In this document: positions 23,546 through 36,010 of the stretch, piece by piece
Layout: every line of letters begins with the position of its first letter
Numbering within the stretch: the stretch's first letter is position 1
NCBI GenBank assembly: GCA_022605955.1
Contig: JAKCOZ010000012.1
Location: 25,294,015-25,358,014, forward strand
Length of the DNA stretch: 64,000 nt
Source: Rallus limicola
Taxonomy: Eukaryota > Chordata > Aves > Gruiformes > Rallidae
Direction: 5' to 3'
The notes under the pieces: generated by a model
What the model was told of the DNA's origin: nothing
The model's database searches: none
What the model saw: only the letters and a program-made list of their open reading frames with translations
Made by a program: the position numbers and the translations under genes

Positions 23546-26500
23546 GGGCTTTTCCCCTTTCATCCATCATTCACTACTAGCCAGGCTGATTTCACAATGT
23601 CAACTCAAAAAACATCCTTAGCATGAAGAAAAAGAGGGGAAAAAAAAGATATAAAATCTATCTTTTGTTGTTGTTGTTTTGAATATTAGCCACATGGGGC
23701 TAGATTTCCTTTTCTTTGCCCTACTTCAAGGCTCCATTGATAGTAAAGGTCACATGAACAGGACAGACAAATAAATAACATTTTCTGCCGTTTTCTTGGT
23801 TTTGAAAGTTCTTCTATTGTCTAGGAACACAAAGGACACAATATGTCTCTGATGCACCAAGAAAGGCCTGATTATAATGTTTCATTGCCTGCATCTCTTT
23901 TTCAATTAAGAAGCTGTTTGGGTGATATGTTCAAAGGCACAAAAGCTGTTAAGGCATCCAAGTCTTCCTGGAAATTAATGGGAAGAGGGAGCTTCACATA
24001 CATTCATGGCTCTGTTACAGCTTTCCCCATCTGATTTCTATTTCTGTGGTGAAGCAAGAAATATAAGCCAGATCATAAGGGCTGGATAAAGTCTTTACTG
24101 AGGGAAAGGTCCAAACCTATTCCACGTGACAAGGATTGTTCACCATCTTCCTTGTAATTTTGGTCTGTGTTGTGATGTGGAAGGGAAAACAAATTTTGCT
24201 GCCACATTTGCTCAACAAATGAAGCTTAAATGAACGTGTAATTGGAGGGGAAACTTAACTTCGTTAATTAACAGGAAATTAAAATATGCATCCAAATCAT
24301 GATTCAATTAATAAATTAAGAAAAGAGCAACTATGTTTGCTCTGACCATGCATATCTCGTATCCTCATGTAAACAGAGCAGGTAATCCCCCCATGAATTT
24401 GAAGAAGAACTGACTATGAAGAGTCTTGCATTTAACAACTAGAGAAAGCAGCTTTGCTGTTTTGATCTGAAGCATCCCAAAGCAGATCTCCATTCTCAAG
24501 AGTGATTTTCTATTTGACACTCCAATTAAGAGAGCTTGCTCTTTGGCTCAAACAAAAAAAGACTTGGTTTAGGATAATACAGAGACTAACTTGATTTTTC
24601 TATAGCCATAATGACTTAATAATTGACAACACACTCAATTCCACCATACAAAGTCATCATGTGATTGTTTCAGTTCATTTAAACGAGGGGAACAATTCTT
24701 TCAGTCCACAACTGGAGTCTTAATTACAAGATGCAATTTAATTAAGAGTTCATCTCCAACTTTCCCCCCAAAAGATAAAAATGCACAAATCCCTCCATCT
24801 CAATAGGAAGGAAAGAGAAAAGTAAAAATTCACCACATACCTGCCAGTGGGTTTTGCTTCATTTATCTGAAGTCATTTATCTGCAATTGTGTGGTCCAGT
24901 CTCCAGGGCAAAGTGTTTCATTCTAAGAAGAGTGCCACAGATAGCAGCAGCATGACTAGGGCTTTAACAACTTGCTCTGATCTGAAGGGAACCACCACAG
25001 GTGTTTCCCAGAGATACTGTGGGTGGACCAAGACAGGAATGAGTTCAAGTGTCTTCAGCACTTACCTGATCTATTTCTTTTTAGCACAAGCAAACTTCAC
25101 CAGTTCAGCCCTGAACACATAACTTCACCACTTCAGGTCTGCTTACCCGGTTCCCCACATGCTGAAAGCAAGTTGGCACCTTTTAATTTCGCTGCAGCAG
25201 GTAGAAATCAGGCCTCAGGTCGCCAGTCATCCTGCCATTGGGTGTCTGGAGAAGTCTGCTGATGCATATGCTTGGCATCTGTTTGCTAATAGATACAGAA
25301 ATAGGATTTGCGTGGGCCCACCGTGAAGAAGCCTGCAGTCTGGGGTACCAGCTCTGGGGCCACCTTCATGAGCAACATTTGGCATTAGACTATGCCCTTT
25401 CTTAAAAAAAGAAAAAAAAGCCCTTGACTTAGTCAGCAACATACATTCACTCCTACAGATCTGTGACAACCTTGAAATAAGTCTACATGGCTCATGAGAG
25501 TTGATGTCCTTTCACTGAGCAAAAGAACCCAGCCAACCATGCACATAATCATTGGGCCTTAATTTCATAACATACTCTGTTGCTTCTGCCCTAGAAAGAG
25601 GTGTTTTTATTTTGTATTGGTTCAGGCTCCATCTAACATGAGATGATTCCTGCTCATTTAGGTCACAAGTCCCCTCTGGGCAGTTACAGATGCATTGCTG
25701 AGAAACTTGCAGGCCCCAAGTCAGAAGAGCTGAAGAGGAGACCCAGGTGTTTGGTGATGTTTGGCAGTGTAGGTCTTCTCATTTCCTAAGCCCACGCTCA
25801 TCAAGCAGTGCTTTAAAAGAAGAGAATATTCTTACAGGATTACTCCCACCACCTCTCATCCTTTCCATCCTTCATCCAGCAGCCCCTCCTTAGCAAAGTA
25901 GAAAAGGATAAGAGGAAAAAAAACCACAAGGTCACAATATGGTATTCACCAAGGTGTGTAGTTCACTGTCACCATCCTCTCCCCCCACCTCCATCTGCCT
26001 CTGCTTCAGCAGAAATGAGTTAGCCAACTTCTTTTCATAGTTAAAACAATTTTTAATGAATCTCCATGAAAAACTAAACCAACTGCATGTTAATTAATAA
26101 AAATAACAATAACTTCTCTGATATAAGCAAAGTGCAGCATCTTTTGCTCCTAAAACTGGTGGCCCTGGTCAAAAAAAAATCTACCTATTTTGGGCTAAAA
26201 GGATAGCAGGTTAACTTAGACTCATCCATCCTTCCATATCCCCTTGGGGGATACAAAACATATGTGTATGGAATACACAAAAATACAGATGACAGCTAAT
26301 GTTGAGGGGTTTGGGGATGGTTATTTTGGGTTTGCCTTTTTTTTTTTTTAAACCAGTAGCTATTTTTTGGAAGCCTGGTTCAAGTTGCTGAACAACCCTT
26401 ATTTGATCAAGGGCAAGATATTCTTGCATCATTATTTTCTTGGCATAAAGTTTCCAGGGCATAAAGCTATGGCTCTGGTGCCCTACTCATGCTGTGTACT

Positions 26501-28537
26501 ACTGTACAGGGATGAAGCAGTGCATCTTTAGTTACTGGGGATGTTGGTGAGCAGCTTTGTGAGGTCTAGAAGAGGGAGAAACTCTACCTCAATGAGAGTG
26601 AGGGTTGTTGGCTTGGTTCTGATCTTTTAGAAGAGAATAAAACTCAGTGAGGGGCAACATTTTACAAGAAGGAAAACCATGTAGGACACGAAGGAAAAAC
26701 ACGAAGGGAAGAGCACTGCAAAAGCTATTCTTTTCTTGTTCATATTGAAGAAGTACTTAAAAATGAACTCATTAGAGGCCTCCACGTTGCACATAAACTG
26801 ATCAAAGTTCTCTTGTATATTGAGCTAATCTGTCTTGCAAAGGTCCAGAGTTAATCTGTCTTGCAAAGGGCCAGATTTCCAATGCACTAAGACAACCATT
26901 ACAAGGTAAAGCTCTGAAGAGACGTCAAACACCAAATCCCTTGGAAAACAGTTAAAAGCAAAGTCTCTTTACCTTGCTGAGTGCTACACATCAGCTTCAC
27001 TAATCCCTCACAGAAGTTAAATCTTTAGAAGCCAAATTATAAATTAGTATAGCAGGGTAATTTATTGTCTTCTTATCAAAAAGTAATAGCAGAAAAAAAT
27101 CAATTTTGAAAGGGCTCTTTTCTGTGTCTAACTCGCCAATTTTTGCAAAACTGTGATTTCCCTTGTGGGAAATCCATTATATTGTGAAAATACTACTGTA
27201 TGTATTGGCTGCTTATCCATGAATTATATCCAGGCTTTTGCATAACACACCATCATTTTTCAGAAGCAACAGTCTTCAGTGATGGATCAAATCCATGATA
27301 CAACCTCTTCCTCCCCAGTCCTTTAACTCATCCCAGGGCATTACTAAGCATACTGAGGGTTAATCCATTAAAAATGGAATATATTACAATGCAGTTATAA
27401 TTGGTTTTGTATAAACTCAAGAATTTAAAATAAATAAAATATGTTAATGAGCAATCTGAACTGACTCACAGCAATCACTACACTGACTGTAAATATTATC
27501 CTTCATATAAACTTCTAAGGCCAATATACTTTCTTTGCTAAGCATTTCTCTATTTCAGATTTGCTTTCCTCTGCAAAAGAGGAATGTGAAGTTCACTTGG
27601 AGAAAATATATGTCCTAGGGGCATTCTATAATGAATGACTTGGCTTTCTCTCTGGAAGTGCTTGTACTATTTTGAGAAATGGATATATAGTGGGGTGGTT
27701 ACCAGCAGTTCCTTTTGTTGTAATTTCTGAAATGGAGCTTCTCATGTTTCAGAGAATAATTGATTTTTTAAAAATAGCTTTCCTGTAGCTATACAACTCA
27801 TTTTGTTCTGGCACTTTTTCTTTATTTGTTCCTCCTTTTTTTTTTTCCCCCTCCCCTCCTCTCAGATGCTTAATTACCTTTTGCAATAGTATACACAATC
27901 AAATTACACAGCTGTTGGATAGCTAGCTTCCTGGTGTCCATTAGCAATAAAAAAAAAAGAAAAGAATATTGTAACAGACACTCCAGGTACCTTTTTTTCC
28001 CCCCATTATTGTACTATTAAAATTATGGCTTTCAATAAAAGTGCTAAACAGCTATGAAATCTCTCAGTTTTATTATAACAGAAAAAAAATTGGGTATAAG
28101 ATGTGAGCACTGTCAGTATTAACATCCCTTTGTGACTGGGCACTACACACAACTCAGTGCATCACCACACAGGATATTCTTCTGAAGCTCCCTGAAGGAG
28201 GCTTTGGAGAGACTAGATCTAACCTCCACAGAACAAAAAACCCTATGATTTTACATCTGTACTTCAAATCTTCAAACCAATGGTAATGTATATTGCTGTA
28301 GACACTTATAGTGTGGATGGGCTACATCCTCAAGCCTTTAGATCTCATATATACATACACCCTGATGAAAACAACGTATTCTCAGCACCCAGCATCTCCC
28401 AGACTTCTTCACTTTAGGTAAGATGCAAAAGAAACCAAAGGTTTACAAGAATTTTAAAGAAACACAGTCTCTATTTCTTCAGGTGCTTTGAGAAGGATGG
28501 AAAAGCAGTTATGTAAACCTGCCCATATCTACCTCAC
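23546..28537. other. unique sequence with TAATT-rich clusters, no gene supported
   Basis: No transposon is recognised. Clusters of homeodomain-type TAATT motifs lie at 24232-24320 (including the palindrome GTTAATTAAC at 24263-24272 and ATGCAT at 24286) and at 24720-24746. A 45-nt minus-strand stretch at 25147-25191 lies between a ttctacctgctgcag acceptor and a GTAAGC donor, and is open in one frame; this is too short to call. A 26-bp tandem duplication is at 26826-26875. Confidence 0.4.
26826..26875. repeat. short tandem duplication, 26-bp period
   Basis: The block taatctgtcttgcaaagg is followed by tccaga in copy 1 and gccaga in copy 2. The copies start at 26826 and 26852. Confidence 0.9.
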
Positions 28538-28600
28538 CTCTGCAGATTCTTCTCCATCCACGTTGGGCCTTTCATAGAGGGTTTTTACCAGCATCTCCTG
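28538..28600 (-). CDS. candidate internal coding exon (21 codons), product unknown
   Basis: The minus strand has the acceptor atggtgttttcccag, 63 bases, then the donor GCAGAG|GTGAGGTAG. One frame is open, phase 0-0; the other two stop early. The stretch is richer in G+C than its flanks. It encodes an acidic, hydrophilic peptide including EMLVKTLYERPNVDGEE. A further short candidate lies just upstream in transcription (28775-28797, acceptor ccccattcctcag, donor GTGAGTGC) and ends in phase 0. The protein is not recognised. Confidence 0.33.
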
Positions 28601-28890
28601 CTGGGAAAACACCATTTATTTTTAGTGAAATCCAGTAGCTGCAACTACACATGCCTACACATGGCTGCCATCTGACCTTCCTCTGTTTCAGCGTGCTGGG
28701 TTTTTAAGTTCCAGGCATGGGAATTGATATACAGGGACCTTTCGAGACCCATTGAAACTGTACCTTGCACTCACTTGACTCTTTGCCAGGAGATATTCTG
28801 AGGAATGGGGAATGGAGGAGATGAGTTTATTTTGGAAACTGCCTGTGGACAACATAGGCAGTGCTTGAAGAGGAGTAACAAGTTAAAAAA

Positions 28891-29608
28891 AATCACAGAA
28901 TCACAGAATCTTAGGGGTTGGAAGGGACCTCAAGAGATCATCGGGTCCAACCCCCCTGCCAAAGCAGCTCCCTATCTCATATTGCACAGACAGGCATCCA
29001 GATGAGACTTGAATCTCTCCAGAGAAGGAGACTCCACCACCTCCCTGGGCAGCCTATTCCACTACTCCATCACCCTCACTGGGGAAAAGTTCATCCCCAT
29101 GTTGGTGCGGAACTTCCTATGCTCCAGCTTACAGCCATTGCCCCTTGTCCTGTCCCCACAGACACTGAAAAGGGGCTGGACATTTCCCCCTGCAGCCCAA
29201 GTCTAAGATATTTATAAACACTAATTAGGTCCCCCCTAAGTCTTCTTCTCTCCAGGCTGAACAGACCCAGCTCCCTCAGCCTTTCCTCACAGGTGAGATG
29301 TTCCAGGCTCCTAATCATCTTCGTTGCCCTTCTCTGGACTCTCTCCAGGAGATTCCTGTCTTTTTTATCCCAGGGAGCCCAGCACTGGACACAACACTCC
29401 AGGTGGGGCCTGAGCAGGGCAGAGTAGAGGGGGAGGATCACTTCCTTCGACCTGCTGGACACACTCTTCCTGATGCCCCCCAGGATCCCATTGGCTCTCT
29501 TAGCCACCAGTGCACACTGCTGGCTCATAGCCACCCTGTCATCAACCAGGACCCCCAGGTCCTTCTCCACAGAGCTCTTTTCCAGCAGGTCACCCCCCAG
29601 ATGGTGTT
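28891..29608 (-). mobile_element. longest CR1 LINE fragment in the window, with pol remnant
   Basis: The 3' end at 28891 reads aatcacagaatcacagaatc on the plus strand. The element extends about 720 bases to higher coordinates and ends within the pol coding region near ccagcaggtcacccccc. It carries the complete 3' UTR blocks plus the last part of ORF2. It is 5'-truncated, as usual for CR1. Confidence 0.95.
29091..29570 (-). pseudogene. CR1 pol (ORF2) C-terminal fragment, still open
   Basis: This is an open minus-strand stretch of about 160 codons, the longest CR1 coding remnant here. It has the CR1 reverse-transcriptase C-terminal order: [19 protein letters not shown], the [11 protein letters not shown] block, [19 protein letters not shown] and [19 protein letters not shown]. 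It covers only the thumb-like and C-terminal part. The endonuclease domain and the catalytic RT motifs (including the YADD-type box) are absent, so it cannot be active. The first codon is GTG inside the domain, not a real start. The last 30 or so codons run into the 3' UTR. Confidence 0.9.
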
Positions 29609-32188
29609 TTAAATCGTGGTTTACTTATTGATTATAAGTTGTGGGGAAAGACAATTTACTCTGACTTATTACAAGGGAAAATAATTTGCCAACAACAGAA
29701 AAAAATATTAAAAATAACATGAGGCTTGACCTTATTCATATTGCATTTGTTTTCTCAACCCATCTCATTCATCAGCTGCTCATCAAAAATTAAGGAGAAA
29801 ACTGAGTTCGCAAGAGGTCAGTGTTGTGTAGACACCAGGTCCATCAGGCAGCAAGGCATCATTCAAAGAGAAAGGTTTAATATTGGACTAGCATACTAGA
29901 CTACCTTCTAATAATAAAGCAATTATCAAAAAATAGTTTTGAAGGGGTTTTTTGGGGGGCTTGCTTTTTGTTTTAAACTTTTATACCTATTTAAATACCT
30001 CTCTCAAATGATCAGTAATGTCCCATGAGCGTTTAAGGATTTTTCTGCTTTAATCCTGCCTCAAGAAACAAAACTGTCAATTTATATCTTGGTGCCAAAA
30101 AACTTTTCATTCATTATTTCTTGCAAAGAGAAACAAGAAACACCAAATGAAGTAAGGCTGGGAAAAAAACCCAAACACCAACCAAAACAACACACCAAAA
30201 AATTGTAAAGGGAGATGGGTCTGCACACCCAGAGTTGAGTTGTAAAGCTGCTGTAGATAAGCTCATATGTGTTCAATAAACAACTTGGGAAAGTATCAAA
30301 AAAAAATATCTGTGAAGGGTTATTGCATTCCAAGTTAAGAGTCAGCACTTCTGGTCATGGAAGTGTCTTAGCTACAAGAGGATGAGGCAACACCACCACG
30401 TTCCTGTATCCTTCCCACCACAGATGAAGTTAGCAACAGGATTCTAACCTGTCTTCACAGTATGGTGAGTCTCATGCTCTAACCCTTAATTTTGATGCTT
30501 GAGTTGTTTTATTAACGTAGATTAAAGCTTCTAAGTAAGCAACACATTTACAAGCCTTGACTCCTCAAACAGCCACTGATTTCATTGATCCACTCAGGCA
30601 CTAAAAACATTAGGGAAAGATCATGGACTTTGGGGAATGCACTGAGTAGGGTGGCAGCTGAAGACTATTGCACAAGATGGCACCCAAGTAGGTCATGGCA
30701 TCAGGATGTGTTGCCATAGCTCCACACACAATGCAAACACACCAGTGCCAGACCAGAGAGAATCATTCTGAGGAGTTTATATCCACAGTTTATTCACGAT
30801 AATACACAGACATGAAAATCTCTGCAGTGGTTGGCCTTTAAAACCAAACACCAAAGTGAAACGATCCCCTGTGAGCCAAATCTCAAACATGAGGCTAGAG
30901 ATTTACATACAGCCATGCCACAAACCCTTCAAATGAAAACAAAGTTGATGACTTAAATCCCCCCCCAGACTACTAGAGGCAGATTTTTGGTAATATTTCT
31001 GACATCAGTTCTATTGTTTCTCCCTATAATGCACTGACCTAGATCTGTTGGTGTAATTTTTCAGCTTCTAATACTGATAATATTGCTTTTAGACAGTGGT
31101 TTCAGGGCCCTTTTGAGAGGAGTTCTTCAAAGCTGTAGCTTAATCCATTCTTTATTAGCTTCTGTAAAGTGATTACTTCTTCAGGGCTGGATGGAAGTAC
31201 TTAAAGGAAATGAGCATTCTGTTACCAAACATCACTGCTCTACTTCCCAAGCCTTTGCTGGAATTTTAACGCTTCAGGGTTGAATGATGGGGATATAAAA
31301 CAAGAGAAGACACTAACAGAAAAGTTTCATATGGTAAATGTGTTGACATTATGACATTCTTTTTTTTAAACAGAATCCCAAAATGTGACAGGTGCTCAGG
31401 GACTGATGGCCTGTGACGGGCAATCTTGAGGTCACTGGAGCTGATACTGCTGTTGAGATGTCATTTTATTTTTTACTTTAAAATGAAAAATTGCTCTCTG
31501 CATGTAGTTTATTAGAATCCTGTTGCAACTAGGGACTTGGGGAAAGTCACATCACGGTTGCAGATTACCTTCCCAATGTTCTTTCCATAAGGCTCAGGTT
31601 AAAAAAAAAAAAAAGCCCAATATAACCACATCTGCTGCATCTGTCAGGCTAATTAGATGGGGGCTTTTCCTTCTGCCCATGTGGACTCTTTCTGCTAATT
31701 CCATGAAACTTGTGCTGATTAACACTGAGCTAGGAGGGTTTCAGGGAATACTTATTTGACTAATAACTCCAGAAAATAAGTACCTGTTATCACAGGGAAG
31801 TACCTGCTTCAAGAGCAAAGCATGGCTGCCAGTTTGACCACAGTTCTATAATGTCAGATGGCAAATCCAAAAAACCAAAGGAAATAAATTAATTCTTTCA
31901 AATTAATCTTTCTTTCTTCCTTCTCTTGGAGCTCTTGAGAGCCAGAAATGTTAAAACACCCTCCAACACCCAGATGTTATTTTTCTCAACATCCACATTT
32001 CAGTCCAGGCAGTGGCTGCTGTATGTGTTCTACAACAGCTAAATTTTTGGAAATTAAAAAAAACCCTGCCACATTATGAAGTTTCTGAACAGAAATAGTT
32101 CCCCCAAAACAAAAGGGTGGAGCAAATTAAAGTACAGGGGACACCACTGGTAAGGGGGATGAGCCCTCATCTATCACAGGATTAAGAC
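29609..32188. other. unique sequence, no gene supported
   Basis: No repeat is recognised. A 24-nt minus-strand stretch at 31569-31592 lies after a poly-T/aacctgag acceptor and before GGAAG|GTAATC. It is open but too short to call. An A14 run is near 31601. Confidence 0.4.
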
Positions 32189-32387
32189 AAGAAGAACTTT
32201 TCCCCAGTGAGAGTGAGGGAGCCCTGGGACAGGCTGCCCAGGGGGTGTGGAGTCTCCTTCTCTGGAGAGATTCCAGCCTTGTCTGGACACTGACCTGTGT
32301 GCCCTGTCCTAGGGACCCTGCTTTGGCAGGGGGTTGGACCAGATGAACTCTGGAGGTCCCTTCCAACCCCTACAAGTCTGTGATTCC
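32189..32387 (+). mobile_element. CR1 LINE, 5'-truncated 3' end
   Basis: Blocks agaacttttccccagtgag, gagggagccctgggacag, gtgtggagtctccttctctg, ctttggcagggggttggacc and ggtcccttccaacccc appear in CR1 order, ending near tctgtgattc at 32387. Same subfamily as the copies at 15.3, 36.0, 50.3, 59.4 and 63.7 kb. Confidence 0.94.
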
Positions 32388-33959
32388 CTCCTTTGAGAGA
32401 AAAGGGAAACGGTCCCCTTGAATGTGCTGCTCAGGCAAGAAACATTGAGGTACAACCTGACTCAGAGAGGTGCAGCCTTTGGTGAGTTCCCAAACAAAAC
32501 TCCACCAAAGAGCACAGAGCCTTACAGAAGTAGTTTTGAAGCTGGACAAACTTTTGAACCTATTTATCAACGTACTTGTAGCTCCCATCTCAAGGTGAAA
32601 CAACAATAAATAGATAAAAAGTTAATTGGGTTCCCAAGCCTCTTTAAAGAGGAACACCAAAAAGATATTGAATTTTTAAAGGAAAAGTTGGCATAGGGCA
32701 ATAGGCTCCTGCAAAACCTTACTAATGAATCATTCCAGCCTGCCATCCCTCACATGCTCAAGGAATAACCAAGTACAGAGCCAAGACATTCATTTTAATA
32801 AAAGAAAATGCAACATCCATAAGAATGCAGATGCTTGAGGGGGAAAAAAAAACAAAGAATTGCAATAAAAACTGTTGAGAAACCTGTTTCTAGGGAGCTG
32901 ACAGGGGGGTTGAGGTACCGTAGGGAAGACAGAGATGTGGACAGGCTGGCTGTGGCTTGCTTGAGCTGGAGGGTAGAGCTGACTTGGAGGTCAATGTCTG
33001 GAGGCTAAAGCAGCCACTGCCTCGGTGCCTCCAAACCACTGGCTTTCTGGCAGGAGTCAGCAGTCCATCTAGGAGAGAAGTGCTCGTTCCATTCTGGAGA
33101 TTTAAAAAAAAAATTAAATTTTAAAAATTCTACAGGGAACTTGCAGAGTTTGTTAAGCTCTCAGCTGCAGCCCTACCTGGCTTTCGCTGTGGCAGGTTAT
33201 TACTCTGGAATAATTAAGAACTTCTAGCCCACTACCAAAATACTGTTTAACCTGGCCATTCCAGAAGGATGGTGTAACCCAACCATGTTCTATTTCCAAT
33301 TCAGCTGGGAATAATTTAAATTTCTGTGAGCAATAATTTCATTCCAACATACCTCTGTATCTATTTGAGGTAGCAAGTGCACATCCCTAAAATACCATTG
33401 TCCCTCTGGGTCTCTTCTAAAGTTAGGAAACTGTGCAAATCATAAGTATTCATTGGGTTCTGCAGTACAATTTACATCATAATCTAGAGATTATTTACTT
33501 AATTTGCCATGTCTTTCTGAAGCACTACTACAGTTTTTGGGGTGGGGGCGAGGTGAGGCGAACAAAGTGCTGATTGAAAGTTCATCAGGCATTTTTGGTA
33601 GGTCTTCATGTATTTCCTCAGTTTCATATCTTGGCAGCAAAGCCAAAAAGAGCATTTTCAAATTTTAAATAACTTAACCTATGAAGTATTTGATAGAGTT
33701 ATCAACAGGGAAAACAACACAGCCCATAGGACACAGCTTGAAACCTCGAGTTCTGTTTTGCTTTGCCAAACATCTGGTTTGAATGGGTCAAAACATTCCA
33801 CCTCTCTTCCCCGTCTCATTCTTGTTTCTTACCTGCTCTCTATGGGCTGTGGGCTCCTCAGAGCAGGAGTAATTTTTCTCATTTTGTGTTTGTACAGTTC
33901 CAGCCAGAAGAGGAGCTCGATGCTGGTTGGGACCCTGCTGTGGATGTCCTGCTGCTCAC
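32388..33959. other. unique sequence, no gene supported
   Basis: No transposon is seen. A 132-codon plus frame at 33608-34006 overlaps the minus-strand candidate exon at 33960 and has no start or splice support. A strong minus-strand donor (GAGCAG|GTAAGA) at about 33830 lacks a good exon. Confidence 0.4.
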
Positions 33960-34068
33960 CTTTTGGGGACACTGGGAAGGATCTTTTTCTCCTTGGGCCA
34001 CGCTGAGGTGTGCCAGATGTTGTGCCTGTTGGCTGGCTCGCTCCTTGGCTTTGATACTGCTCAGCAAT
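33960..34068 (-). CDS. candidate internal coding exon (109 nt), product unknown
   Basis: On the minus strand cacagctcctgtgtccccag precedes the exon and CCAAAAG|GTGAGC follows it, both strong sites. Two frames stay open. One (phase 0-1) begins IAEQYQSQGASQPTGTTSG and turns basic (PRRKRS). The other (phase 2-0) begins LLSSIKAKERASQQAQHLA and is helix-like. I cannot say which is used. A 24-nt open stretch at 34402-34425, with acceptor gtggttccacttcag and donor GTAAGAC, lies upstream in transcription, but its phase fits only the first frame. The protein is not recognised. Confidence 0.33.
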
Positions 34069-34709
34069 CTGGGGACACAGGAGCTGTGTGAGGTCTGTAA
34101 AGTAAATTTAGCCACACTTTAGCAGATACCCACTGCAGCTACCCATTTAATAGTGGTTTGGTTCATGGATAAGCCAGGAGAGAGTTAGGAGAAGGAAGAG
34201 GAGTGTATACTGCACACCCCAGTGATGGCACGAGGGGCAGTGGGCACCCACAGAGTCAGGCAGGTGGGGAGTGGATACACATCCCATCCCAAACTGTGAT
34301 GTGAAGGAGGAAAAGAAAGATGCTGTTCCTGCACCAGCACTCAGAAATGAGAGTTAAGTTCTGTCTCAGTTAAATCTCATTCCCATCTACTTTTGTCTTA
34401 CTATGGAGCTTCGTAACATAAAACTCTGAAGTGGAACCACAAAGACAGAGCCACTAGGGAAAAATATTGCCATATGCATAGAAAAAAAAAAGGGCCAAAT
34501 TGAGTAAATCCAATTCAAAGCAAAGGTGTTAAATAAGACACTGCAGCAAAAGCCCATGACTGGATGGGAACCACTGCAGGAGGTGCAATGGCTCAGCTAC
34601 CTCAAACTGCTCTCCATTCTCACCCAAACCAAGGGCATGATCCCGGCTCTGATATTAGGAGTCCTCTTCATGTCTCCTTTCACAACTCCTGCTTACTCAA
34701 GATCTTCAC
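34069..34709. other. unique sequence
   Basis: Apart from the possible 24-nt minus-strand microexon at 34402-34425, I see no gene or repeat here. An A10 run is near 34482. Confidence 0.4.
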
Positions 34710-34960
34710 CGGACAAGAGACAAGGGGCATAATTTTGAATATCAGAAGTTCCACCTAAGTGTGAGAAGGAACTTCTTTCCTGGGAGGGTGGTAAAGCCCT
34801 GGGTCAGGCTGCCCAGAGAGGCTGTGGAGTCTCCATTCCTGGACACATTCAAAACTCACCTGGATGCTGTCCTGTGCAGCCTGCTTGTGGTGACCCTGCT
34901 CTGGCAAGGCATTGGACTGTATGTAGGTCCCTGCCAACTCCTAACATTTTGTGATTCAAT
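34710..34960 (+). mobile_element. CR1 LINE fragment, older subfamily
   Basis: Blocks ggacaagagacaaggggca, gagaaggaacttctttcctg, gtcaggctgcccagagagg, gtggagtctccattcctgg and tgtaggtccctgccaac keep the CR1 3' order and end in gtgattcaa. It is more diverged than the cagggggttgg group. Confidence 0.88.
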
Positions 34961-36010
34961 GACCTTAACACCCCAAGACCTGCAGCTATGCCTTTCCAGC
35001 ATCATGTCTACAGCAATCACTCAACATGATTTCACCAGACCGGTTTGGGGGTAAGCTGAGCACCTTCAGTGTGCAGGTGCTTCACCAAGAGATATATTTT
35101 TAGATCCTATTCAATAGCTCAGTTCAATGTCAATGGTATGAAATTAATTCTGCTGGGCTAAGCTGTCCAACAGCCATAAACACAGGTATGTAAGCTGCTT
35201 TACAGGAGCTGCTTTAAATGTACAGCTGGTTTACAGAGAGGCTAACACTTTAAACCTGACCAGTCTTTAGGGCTGGGTGAGAATATTGTTTTACTAATCT
35301 GCTTGACTTCCCATGACACACAAACTAATGGAAACTATTGTGAAGGGCAAACCCTGCTGTGAAATGAAAAGCCATGATATAATTTGAGGTCACCGAAACA
35401 AGAGGAAGAAGATAAATAGCTAATCACCTTGACATTTTTAGGAGGTTACAGATAAGAGTGATAATGGAAGTTCACATGATGCAATTCGTAGGAATTGTCA
35501 CAAAGCCATTAATAACGTTGCACGTGACAGGAGCCAGCTCACCTTGATAATAAATCTCAGCCACCATGGGCATTTCACAGGGATGGATAAAGACCCACTT
35601 CTAAAAAGAAAAAAAAAAAAAAAAAAAACACCAAAAAAAGTAAAAAATTGGAGCAATGCTTGCACAGGAATGTCCCTGGAGCAGTTTTTGTTTCCATTTA
35701 GTAGCTCATTTTCATCAAAGACAGTTGCATCATTGACAGCAAACAGTTTTATAAGCACTTTTTTCTCCTTTGCCTCTGCTGACAAAATGAAAACCAATGT
35801 ATCTGATAATTATTCACAATACAGCAACACAAAGGCTTGTTGCTCTAGTAGATTTTGGTGTAAATACTCACACCTTAAATCCTTGTTCCCTTCAGTGAAC
35901 CGCTGATGACTTTGAGAAAAAAAAAAAACAAAAACTGTACCCTATCCAATCTGTCAGAGTATTAAGAGTTCTTTCCATGATGACGCCCTGGTAGAGGCTC
36001 CCACCCACTT
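34961..36010. other. unique sequence with A-runs and possible short exons
   Basis: Two short minus-strand stretches have strong splice signals. At 35543-35600 the acceptor is a poly-T tract plus ctttttag, the donor is AAG|GTGAGC, and there are two open frames. At 35872-35909 the acceptor is ttctcaaag, the donor is GTGAGT, and one frame is open. Their phases do not join each other, and poly-A runs create the acceptors, so they are probably decoys. Confidence 0.35.
35609..35628. repeat. A20 homopolymer
   Basis: An uninterrupted A-run of about 20 bases; possibly the tail of an old retroposed sequence, but nothing identifiable precedes it. Confidence 0.85.

Noticed and set aside
33608..34006. 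132-codon plus-strand frame
   Set aside because: No exon signals; it overlaps a better supported minus-strand candidate.
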